Source of the DNA: Bedellia somnulentella
Taxonomy: Eukaryota > Arthropoda > Insecta > Lepidoptera > Bedelliidae
NCBI GenBank assembly: GCA_963576735.1
Contig: OY755182.1
Coordinates: 5,890,001 to 5,954,000, forward strand
Reading direction: 5' to 3'
Length of the DNA stretch: 64,000 nt
Below are positions 53,673-62,120 of this stretch, piece after piece. Under the pieces are notes generated by a model, which saw only the letters and a program-made list of their open reading frames with translations, ran no database searches and was not told the origin of the DNA. Position numbers and translations under genes: made by a program. How positions within the stretch are numbered: the stretch's first letter is position 1; every line of letters begins with the position of its first letter.

Positions 53673-54109
53673 GTAATTTCACTTTTTTATTATAGTGTAA
53701 TTTGAACTGGACGAGTTTTGGGTTACCGTCAATATTATATGTTGGCACTCTCCTAATTGTTGAATCCTGACAAAAGCAATTTCATAGATACAGAAAATAA
53801 ATTTATACCTACACACGTTTATTTATAAAAAGAGTATGGCTTGAATGATAATATATTCTATCAAGTAAATTGATTTACGGAAAAAAGTCTTCTTTCAAAA
53901 TTATCTGCGCAATTTTAGCAATGTTTTTTGTATGATGTATATTGAAGAATATTTATTTAATTTTCCCGGCGAAAATTTAAATGATTAAAAATTCTATGCT
54001 TTATTATCTTTATAACAAATAAAAATAACACTTTAAACTTGATCTGCAAAAATATATTAATCGCCCTTTTGGTACGATCCTGGCCGAATTTTGTTTCCAT
54101 GGATCAAAA
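53673..54109. other. GPCR intron, nothing recognised
   Basis: The sequence after the donor is AT-rich, with no exon seen. Confidence 0.45.
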
Positions 54110-54243
54110 TTTACATGCCTTCTTAGTTTGTATATTATATTTAAGTTGGCCGTCCTATTCTCTTTCTGCTGTAACCATCTTACGGTGGCTGATGGGATTC
54201 TAGCTCTGAAATTCTGGCTACCCCTTTTTGGGATTTATAGCCT

Positions 54244-54280
<37 letters not shown>
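54110..54280 (+). mobile_element. Degenerate SINE-B with (AT)n tail
   Basis: CATCTTACGGTGGCTGATGG, TCTGGCTACCCCTTTTTGGG and ATTTATAGCC, then an (AT)n run (54249-54279) in place of the usual ATGT tail. Confidence 0.7.
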
Positions 54281-54281
<1 letters not shown>

Positions 54282-54670
54282 GAGTAGTTATCAGAGCTAT
54301 ATAGGTTTTACAGTTTATTGATTGCAGACCTTGTTTGGCACAGCAATATAAAACTTCCATAATAGCTGTAAACACAAAGTTGACTATAAACCGTGTAAGA
54401 CAGATACTCTCAGAACATTTCAAAATTCATACTTTTTACAAATAGTACATGTGTAATATTTTATCATGATGGCTTAGTCCTTTTATTATTCCCAACCTAT
54501 GTTAAATCAAGTTCCAATGGCAGTACCCCAACATTTGTACAGGCTGTCGAGGTAAATTAGGGATATATTGCTTTTCAAAAGAGTAATCATTTTACTGATT
54601 ATAAGTAAAAGAGCTGCAAATGCAAAAACAAAGCAAAGGCTATACGTTAAAATTTTTAAAAATGCTTATG
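54281..54670. other. GPCR intron, nothing recognised
   Basis: I found no exon or repeat match. Confidence 0.4.
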
Positions 54671-54674
54671 ACTG

Positions 54675-54800
54675 ATAAATAAAAGATAATTAAAGGAAAT
54701 AATTATTTGGACACGGGCTTTTCTTTCCTTTAATTATCTTTTATTTATTAGTTATAATCCCCACAACCATTTAATGTCATTTTTAAGTCAAAAACGTTCA
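54675..54800. mobile_element. SINE-D remnant: inverted arms and tail
   Basis: 54675-54699 and 54724-54748 are exact 25-bp inverse copies (ATAAATAAAAGATAATTAAA...) around 24 bp, with only GGACACGGG left of the tRNA-like core. The family tail (TATAATCCCCACAACC) follows. Confidence 0.85.
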
Positions 54801-54879
54801 AATTATGCTTATGAGTTATGACTGAATTAAAAATGTAAGCTCCAAATCAAATCAATTGCAAGTTTCACTTGATCTGATT

Positions 54880-55205
54880 CATGGCGCTGACTGAAAATCA
54901 GTGTTGTGAGGTAAAACTCACAACGTTTGCTGAGTCAGTGCCTTTTTGCTGTTAGAGGGCACAAAAATACATAAGTTATATTTTTTTGATGTGTTGTTCT
55001 TTATATAGTGTTTTTTTGTCTTTTTTTATCTTTTGTTTTTAATCTCTTTGATATGTTTTGTTTAATTTATTGTTTTGTGTTTTTAATTATTTTAGTGTTA
55101 TATTATTTTTATTTGCTGTATACTTTTACTTTTTTTATTTCATATTGTCTTATTGCATATTGTTAGTTTTTGTGCCTTTTTTTGCAGCGAATAAATGTCT
55201 GTCTA
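54880..55205 (+). repeat. Repeat family T1 (LINE-type 3' end)
   Basis: GACTGAAAATCAGTGTTGTG, then AGGTAAAACTCACAAC, then a T-rich stretch ending GCGAATAAATGTCTGTC and a TCTA repeat. Relatives are at 60440-60645 and 61370-61705. It looks like the 3' UTR of a LINE with a hairpin near its 5' side (CTCACAAC/GTTGTGAG). Confidence 0.6.
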
Positions 55206-55264
55206 TCTTCTTCTATCTATCTATCTACTCAACAATACTTATTTATAAAAAAAACGAATTCTAT

Positions 55265-55385
55265 CTTATTGGACGAACACCAATGAATTGTTTGCTCATT
55301 ATATAACCTTATAATTAAGCTGTGGTATCTAATTGGACAAGCCCCAATGTATTGTTCCCTCCGTATATAACCTTATAATTACCAT
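55265..55385. repeat. Imperfect ~65-bp tandem repeat
   Basis: ATTGGACGAACACCAATG...ATATAACCTTATAATTA is repeated as ATTGGACAAGCCCCAATG...ATATAACCTTATAATTA, two units with about ten differences. Confidence 0.75.
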
Positions 55386-55434
55386 GTAGTAGAGTTACTA
55401 TAACTTTTGATCTATTGACCAAGTACCATTTTAT

Positions 55435-55560
55435 TACCTGGACAGTGTATTTGCGTCTACCCACACAGTAACACAATCACGTGGATTTCCTGACGATGTT
55501 TCCTACAATGTCATCAATCTTAACAAATGGATCACCCGTTTGACTTTATATCAAAGTGAT
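55435..55560 (-). mobile_element. Degenerate SINE-A fragment
   Basis: CCTGGACAGTGTATTTGCG, GTGGATTTCCTGACGATGTT and TTTGACTTTATATCAAAG are recognisable but strongly diverged. Confidence 0.45.
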
Positions 55561-55705
55561 GTCCGTACGGTTAGCTTCGTAGAATATCAAGCGGTTGTGT
55601 TTTGGCCACTAAGGTGCCAATGTTATTTCTTTAAGAGGCAATCAATATTTACACTGTTTTTTAATGTTGTGAATTAGTCCCTGAAAATATAGGATAGGAC
55701 CTTTA

Positions 55706-55945
55706 AATACGGCCATATCGTACACAGATCAAGTTAGCCCCAAATTAAGTAAGACTTGTATCACGGGATACTAACTCAACGATATATTTAATATCATATA
55801 ATATACACATAAATATAATCGAAGACTAAGATACAATAATTTACGCTCATCACTTAAATATTGCTCTCAGTGGGGATCTAACCCGCAACCTCCGGATCCA
55901 AAACCTAGTGACCTAACCACTCGGCGTATATTTCCGTAGTTATAT
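55706..55945 (-). mobile_element. SINE-C, best copy
   Basis: It runs from CCATATCGTACACAGATCAA through GATATATTTAATATCATAT and GCTCATCACTTAAATATTGC to a tRNA-like head (GGGGATCTAACCCGCAACCT ... CTAGTGACCTAACCACTCGG). Reading minus, CGAGTGGTTAGGTCACTAG is A-box-like and GGTTAGATCCCC is B-box-like. Confidence 0.75.
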
Positions 55946-56404
55946 ATTTCCGTATAAAGGGTATCCATAGTTTTTTTCACCATATTTTGGCGTATTAAAT
56001 CAAAACTTTTGTTTGTATAAAACGTACATAATTATTGTGTAAACATAAAGAATTTCACATATTTACCCTCCTTCACTTATTGTTGCGTGACCAACGTTTA
56101 ACATATATATCACGAACAAGTGGCTGAGTGTACGTGGCTTAAATGTTTGCTTTGCTGTGAGTATTTTTATTGAATTACTCTGTCTGTTGGGACCATCTTG
56201 TAAATAGATACGTAATGCGGTTGTTTTGTTTGAGGGAAGTTAGATAACAGGAAATTACGTAGATAGGAGTAGCGTATTTTTAAAAAATGACATTACATTC
56301 AAAAATACTTTTATCCGGCGATATCTTCTGAGGATGTTTATATACAAACCTCTTTCTTTTCATTATTGTGAAAAAAATGGTATTCGATCTATTAATAGTT
56401 TTAA
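55946..56404. other. GPCR intron, nothing recognised
   Basis: I see no exon or repeat match. Confidence 0.4.
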
Positions 56405-56890
56405 AAATAACCATGATAACTCAGTGAGTGGTCAGAACCCCGCCTAACATGCAGACAGGCGTGGGTACAAATCCAGAGTTGGGCCTACACCAATTTTTAT
56501 TTATTTATTCACATTTACAAAACAAAATGTCATTACAGTTGGCACAAATGCGACATTCTTTTAAATATACTTAGTACACATTAATGGCAAATTAATATAC
56601 ATATCAATATACAACAAAAAAATAAAATTATATCTAGAAATTAAAACAATAACAAATTTACTAACTAATAACCTGTAAACACCTAATTTTACTATCAAAT
56701 AATATCTAATACATTTTATATTCATACTAATAACATTTACATAAAACAACTTTAGCAATAACTTTAAAAAAATATTTTTTCTTAAGCTGATTGTGTGGTT
56801 AATGTATCAGCAACACCAAGTAACAATGTTCAGATGTACTTGTACCTCTTCCAACCCCTTCGGGGATGACCGGCGTGAACTTTTGAGTCT
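56405..56890 (+). mobile_element. Degenerate SINE-A split by an A-tailed insert
   Basis: The head is at 56405-56496 (ACTCAGTGAGTGGTCAGAAC ... GGGCCTACACCAATTTT) and the 3' part at about 56785-56890 (TTGTGTGGTTAATGTATCAG ... CCCCTTCGGGGATGACCGGC). The 290 bp between begin TATTTATTTATTCACATTTA, the look of a reversed LINE 3' end with an (AAAT)n tail. Confidence 0.65.
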
Positions 56891-57479
56891 TAAGTAAAAA
56901 TCATCTGCACAATAAGCGGTGTTGTACTCACCGAGCAATCATGGATGTTAATGATCTTATGCTTACTTTTATAGCTCTCTCTTTTGAATCTGTTATTACC
57001 TTAAACATTTTAATAAATTTTAAATGTGTTCTAAAAAACCTATATTAATGTACCTCATAAAAAATATTATGCATCAACAAACACAGATGATTAAATCACG
57101 TTTATAAAAAATTAAATTTCCCTTCCAAGCACTTCTATTCAAGGAAAGCTATTAAAAGCCCTTTGCAAGACGTTTTCCTTTAAAATTATATCTGATACTA
57201 CATCAAACTACTTTTTACTTATAAAATATGATATATGCTGTTACTTAAGATGATTAATTCAATAGAAAAGCATCGCATTACCTTTAAGATATTACTTCTA
57301 TTTTTAATATTGACAAGAGTTTGCCAGTGACTGAGTAAAAAGACTTTACCAACCTTCATAGAGCATCGTCTAAGATGCTTACAAAGATAGGTAGGAGTTT
57401 TTGTGTCTTTCTTTAAGTCATATGGGTTCACTTAACAAGTTTTAAGGCGAGGTAATTCATGTGAAAGAACTTTGAGTTT
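56891..57479. other. GPCR intron, nothing recognised
   Basis: A short open frame (57219-57431, -) has no motif. I see no repeat match. Confidence 0.4.
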
Positions 57480-57600
57480 TACTCATGTCTCAGGTAAATT
57501 TAAAGTACTAATAAGCTTGGTCAATAACTTTATAAGCCCTTATACTTTTTATGACACCGCATAAAGAAATGGGTGGATGCTATTGAAGAGAATAAAAGCT
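57480..57600 (-). mobile_element. Very degenerate SINE-B fragment
   Basis: ATAAGCCCTTATACTTTTTATGACACC with AAGAAATGGGTGGATGCTAT recalls the minus-strand 5' part of the family. Confidence 0.35.
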
Positions 57601-57784
57601 GAAAACGGAGGTATTAGGTAGTCAAGATATAAAGATTTACATTTTAATTAAATTTTAACATTAAAAATATAAATATAAAACTATAAGTATAAATGTGCAC
57701 ATAAGTATGTAGTAAGACAGAAAAGTGGCTGAACAAAATAAATGAATTTTAAGGAACATCTCACGTAGAATAATAACTATTTTA

Positions 57785-57880
57785 AATTTGACAGTCACGT
57801 GATGTTCAGAAGTATTAGTACCTCTGCCAACCCCTTCGGGGATATTCGGCGTGAACGTTTATGTTATGTTATGTTATGTT
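57785..57880 (+). mobile_element. SINE-A 3' fragment
   Basis: GTCACGTGATGTTCAGAAGT to CGGCGTGAACGTTTATG with a (TTATG)n tail. It is close to consensus and 5'-truncated. Confidence 0.92.
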
Positions 57881-58564
57881 TAAATTTCAGTCAAAAAATA
57901 ATTATTGCAATTTAATGTAAAAGTAAAAATAAAAAAGGTCTATTCCTAAACCCATTAATCTAACACGACCCATTAACAACTTCCCTGGCACTTAGGGTCA
58001 AGCGATCAACATTTATCAGAAGGAGATACGGCCAACTAAATTGTCTAAATAATTAACGAAAAAAGGCTTAAGTTGAAACAGTTTAAACATTATAAATATT
58101 AAAAAAGGTTACTACAGGAATTCTCAAATATATAGCTGAAAATATCATTGTTTTAAATACATTTTATCTCTGTGTCCGTTCTTAACAGTCCTTGTGTAAC
58201 AGTGAAAACTGATAATTGGCTTTCAGATATACTTTTAAGTTGCTAATTAATTATAACTAGCTGTAAGTTTTCCGTAATTATAAAATAAAATAAACTTATT
58301 TACAATGTTGTTATTGATTTCATTACTCTAGCTTCGTCTTTAGAGATATCATCGATACGATGTACGATAGGCTTCAAACATTTTTCTGACATCTTCATAA
58401 AGTTGTTAATTTACTTAATGGACATTATGACACTATTTTAGGTCAAATAAAGTAAATTTGATAGTGTTTAAAGAACAAGATTAGTTAAGTTTTATATTCC
58501 GATGGCGGGGGTGTCAGTAATTATAAATCAAAGATAAAGTTAAAAATGGATCTATTGTAGTCCC
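57881..58564. other. GPCR intron, nothing recognised
   Basis: AT-rich, with no exon or repeat match. Confidence 0.4.
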
Positions 58565-58655
58565 ATTTCCAAAAGTGGCTGAGGAATTTCTAATTCCTTA
58601 GCTCTGGCTACCCCTTCTAGGGATTTACAGCCGTGAGTATATGTATGTATGTAGT
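58565..58655 (+). mobile_element. SINE-B 3' fragment
   Basis: CCAAAAGTGGCTGAGGAATT through CTAGGGATTTACAGCCGTGA to ATGTATGTATGTA. It is near consensus and 5'-truncated. Confidence 0.9.
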
Positions 58656-59009
58656 CCCAAAGCCACAATTAAAGGTAATGGATGACCTGAATTGGCTTCT
58701 TTCGTTCTGCTAGAAATTAGGTTAATAAAAATAATTTCCAACTGTTCCACGCACAACTGCCCGTTAAACTGAGCAAAGTTTAGAAACTTGTAGTGATTCA
58801 TTGCCCAATTAATCATTACAAAGGTATAGCAACCTTGGCAAATTAGATGTAGAATCCGACCTAAAAAGCTAGAAATATATATTTAAACCCTGTTTTAGCT
58901 AAGTATGTTCTAATGCCGCAGTGGATGATACTTCCAAAATTAAAAAAAATATATTATCTGTCAGTTTATGTGTTTTACATAAGATTTTAAAACGCTTCAC
59001 TCAATTTCA
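58656..59009. other. GPCR intron, nothing recognised
   Basis: I see no exon or repeat match except the LINE flank next to the SINE-A at 59010. Confidence 0.4.
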
Positions 59010-59380
59010 TAAATATAACATAACATAAACGTTCACGCCGAATATCCCCAAAGGGGTTGGCAGAGGTACTAATACTTCTGAACATCACGTGACTTTGTCA
59101 CCTGGTGTTCAGAGTACCCACGTTTTGCATGGACAGTGTACTCACGTGATAGGGGGCAGGCCTATCGCCGTTTTGTACGAATACACTGTCACATGACTAA
59201 GTACAACTCAGCCATGTGGGTTTCCTCACGATGTTTTCCCTCACCGTTAACTGCCATGATAAATTAGCCACACATATGTCTTTAGAAAAGACAAATTGGT
59301 GTAGGCCCGACCCAGGATTTGAACACTAGTCGTTTGCACGATAACCGAGTGTTCTACCCACTGGGCTATCACGGTTGCTT
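59010..59380 (-). mobile_element. SINE-A, full-length
   Basis: It runs from CATAACATAAACGTTCACGC to GGGCTATCACGGTTG, near consensus. Imperfect flanks CTTCACTCAATTTCATA / TTTCACTCAAATTCAATA suggest an aged target duplication. Confidence 0.93.
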
Positions 59381-59575
59381 CAAACGGTTTCACTCAAATT
59401 CAATATATATATATATTAAATACCCTATCCATACTAAGCTCTTTACATACGTGGTTTCAAAATGCTGGAACGACTTTACCCCACCCCTAAAAGATGTAAG
59501 CTCTACTGCGACATTCAAATACTTATACAATCTACTTGGAAAAATACTTTACAATATATAAATGATATTTAGTAG
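59381..59575 (+). mobile_element. LINE C-terminal fragment
   Basis: An open stretch ends FTYVVSKCWNDFTPPLKDVS and then ATFKYLYNLLGKIL, the WNxLPxxL..S...FK..L pattern at the C-terminus of LINE ORF2 proteins that lack RNase H. The element is mostly missing. Confidence 0.5.
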
Positions 59576-59642
59576 CCAAATCAACACATATTATCTTATT
59601 GTTACCTTTATTTCAATTTAGTGTTTATTGTATTATTATTTT

Positions 59643-59925
59643 TTGCCGTAAAGTGCTAGCCTGGAATATTTTCCCTGTAGTACTTCAAATTAGCTTCGAA
59701 TGTCATTACCCCTTTTCTACCCACGGGTGTCGTAAGAGGCGTATAAGGGTATGGGGCTTTTTGAAGTGGTTTTTAGGCGATGTGGTTGGAGACCCATCAC
59801 CAAAGATACTTTATTTCTACCATCTTCTCACCTATAAACTTCCAAACGTGGCTGAGGAGTTTCTAGCTCTGAAGCTCTGGCTACCGCTTTTTGGGATTTA
59901 TGCCAGTGAGTATATGTATGTATTT
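59643..59925 (+). mobile_element. SINE-B copy
   Basis: GCCGTAAAGTGCTAGCCTGG, CCCACGGGTGTCGTAAGAGG, GTGGTTGGAGACCCATCACC and GTGAGTATATGTATGTA, with a small insertion in the 5' part. Confidence 0.85.
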
Positions 59926-59999
59926 AAATTACATCATTATTTTCTGTATTATATTTTTTTACAAACTTTCATAAACTTGTAAGGTTGTGTGATCGTGTA

Positions 60000-60318
60000 A
60001 GGAAGGATTTGATTCGTGAAAGGTGTGAAAGATAGAAAAAGGAATGTTGATATGGTTTGGGCATATAGAGAGGATGGATGACAGTAAATTGGTGAAACAG
60101 ATCTATAGAGCCAATGTGGAAGGTACTCGTAATGTTAGTAGAAGACGACCTCGGATCGGAACAAATAGGAAATGTGCTCAAAAAGGCAGGTGTCCGAAAG
60201 TATGAAAAGATTGGTGGATGAGAACAAGGCCAGAGAGGTCTGCCAGGATCGTACAAAGTGGCGATCGATAGTCTCTGCCTACCCCAATGGGAACTAACGG
60301 AGAATATGTATGTATGTA
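60000..60318 (+). mobile_element. RTE-like LINE 3' end (plus strand)
   Basis: WFGHIERMD-type coding (GGTTTGGGCATATAGAGAGG), AGAAGACGACCTCGGATCGG, GGCCAGAGAGGTCTGCCAGG and AGTCTCTGCCTACCCCAATG, then GAATATGTATGTATGTAA. Several frameshifts make it a dead, 5'-truncated copy. Confidence 0.88.
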
Positions 60319-60439
60319 ATATTTTTTCATGAGTATGCGTTTATTTATTTGATTTATCATTTGTTTACGCTATGATAAGTTCTTCTATGTTTTTCTTTAA
60401 ATGATGTGTTAAAATATTATTTTTCTTTTATATTTGTTG

Positions 60440-60645
60440 GTATCGGCTGAAAACCAGCGTGTCTTGGAACGGTCTGTCTCTGGAACGATTCCAGACTCAC
60501 ATGCTGGGACGATAAACATTTTGGCAATATGTTTAAGTCAGATTTATGTATTCATTTCTGTTTTTAATATGTTATTACTGTTTTGTTATTTATGTAAATT
60601 TTGCCGAATAAATGTCTTTTAGTCTTTTTTTTTTACTATTTTTCT
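60440..60645 (+). repeat. Repeat family T1, second copy
   Basis: GGCTGAAAACCAGCGTGTC, then CTGGAACGATTCCAGACTC and GCCGAATAAATGTCTTTTAG followed by a T-run. It shares its start and end with the copies at 54880 and 61370; the middle differs. Confidence 0.55.
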
Positions 60646-61116
60646 TCAAGTACTGACAAATCTTTTAACTAAGCTACCTATCTGACAGTGCAAAGATGAG
60701 TATCCTAACATATGACTGCTAAAAAAATATGAAAATTAAATATAATGACCTTAGTTACAATAATTTATATGCTGTTTAGCTTGTTAATGTCCGTAAAGAC
60801 AATACTTCCATAGAAATTTAGGAGTATCACAGTTATGATCAGGTAATGTGCACTAAAACTCATTTACGCCTTCATCTACTTATAGTTACGCCAACTAAAC
60901 AATAGTTGGTGACGGGTCTCCAGCCACATCACCCAACAATAAATAATATAGCCAGTTAGCCGTGTTTAAACTTAGTCGCCTCGTTCGAAATCCATTAATG
61001 ATCTTTCTATTCTATTTATAGTGTTTTCCTTACTCAATTTCGGAAAGTTGCTGTCAAACTTAAACTTCGAATCTTACCCCTAGTTTTGTTAACTTCCGTC
61101 ATTTGTAGTAAATAAA
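60646..61116. other. GPCR intron with SINE-B scrap
   Basis: A SINE-B fragment on the minus strand is at about 60895-60990 (GTTGGTGACGGGTCTCCAGC ... CTTAGTCGCCTCGTTCG). I see nothing else. Confidence 0.45.
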
Positions 61117-61250
61117 GAATAAATAAAGGAAAGAAAAATTTCGACACAGGCGGGAATCGAACCCGCGACCTCGGGTATACGCCCCGACGCACTGCCAATT
61201 GAGCTACCGTGTCAATGGCTGCCAGCGCAAAATTCTTCTATCTTAAATAG
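61117..61250 (-). mobile_element. SINE-D with a nearly complete tRNA-like cloverleaf
   Basis: On the minus strand 61213-61143 can be folded as a 71-nt cloverleaf: acceptor GACACGG/CTGTGTC (7 bp with one G-U), D-arm GCTC/GTGC (one mismatch), anticodon arm TCGGG GCGTATA CCCGA, variable GGTC, T-arm GCGGG TTCGATT CCCGC. The loop would place GTA as anticodon, but C precedes it instead of the universal T33. The left arm AATAAATAAAGGAAAGAAAA follows, and a decayed right arm lies at 61228-61250. Confidence 0.8.
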
Positions 61251-61369
61251 CGTAGCGTAGCTTTATATCTTTAAGTACTGTTTATGTTTAAGTATACTAT
61301 TAGTGTGTTGCCATTGTATCACGCTGCTGCTGGTGTGACGCTTGTGATGTCGCTGGTGTAGGCTGGTAA

Positions 61370-61705
61370 CTGACTGAAAATCTGTGTTGTGAGGTAAAAC
61401 TCACAACTTTTGATGGGTAGTGCCATTTCCCTGTTGAAGGCCACAACATCTTAAAAATTTAATATTATTACTTTTGTTATTTGTTTTCTTTTACTAATGT
61501 GTTTCTGTTTATAGTATTTTTTATTTTTTATTTTCTTGTCTTAAGTTAAATTATATTTATCATTTTTTTTTAAATTTATGTTATTAATAAAAAAAAGTGT
61601 TTATACTGGTTATCTATAGCTTTTTCTCTTTTTTATTTTAGTATTATTTGTTTGTATATTGTTAATTTTTGTGCCTTTAATAGCAAATAAATAACTTTTC
61701 TTTCT
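61370..61705 (+). repeat. Repeat family T1, third copy
   Basis: AACTGACTGAAAATCTGTGT, AGGTAAAACTCACAAC, a T-rich stretch, then TTTGTGCCTTTAATAGCAAATAAATAA and a (TTTC)n run. Confidence 0.6.
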
Positions 61706-61979
61706 TTCTTTCTTTTATTCAGAAGATACACTTTGCTTGGTTTTCTCCCGCAATACTTGCTGCATGACTGTTCTACTGAAGTAACCGTTTGGTACATAAA
61801 ATAAGCCTGAAAGCATTTAATATTTGTTTGTCCCAGTATCTCGTTACTACAAAACTTCTGATGTTTAAAATTTTATGCAAGCGTTTAAGTTGAATTCGGT
61901 TTTCATATTGTCTTTAAGGAACATTAGAAGTAATACAATCTTCTAACATGCACCAAAGTTGTTTCAACCCCATCCAGGA

Positions 61980-62120
61980 GGCCTAGCACGAGCATTATTT
62001 TATCGTTACTCTGTCGGTTAGAATGAGATAAAAGCATACGATACTATGTAAGTGCGAATACATAGATAGATAGCCGTTTTAAACCACGCGATATCTACTT
62101 AAAAGTTTGCTTGAACTAGC
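61980..62120. mobile_element. Diverged copy of MITE family M1
   Basis: GCACGAGCATTATTTTATCG, CGGTTAGAATGAGATAAAAG, TATGTAAGTGCGAATA and AAACCACGCGATATCTAC follow the 23203-23342 element in order. The terminal repeats are decayed. Confidence 0.65.

Noticed and set aside
61143..61213. Calling the SINE-D cloverleaf a functional tRNA-Tyr (GTA) gene
   Set aside because: It lacks T33, has a D-arm mismatch, is a dispersed repeat in at least six places and is unlike an intron-bearing insect tRNA-Tyr. It is a repeat.
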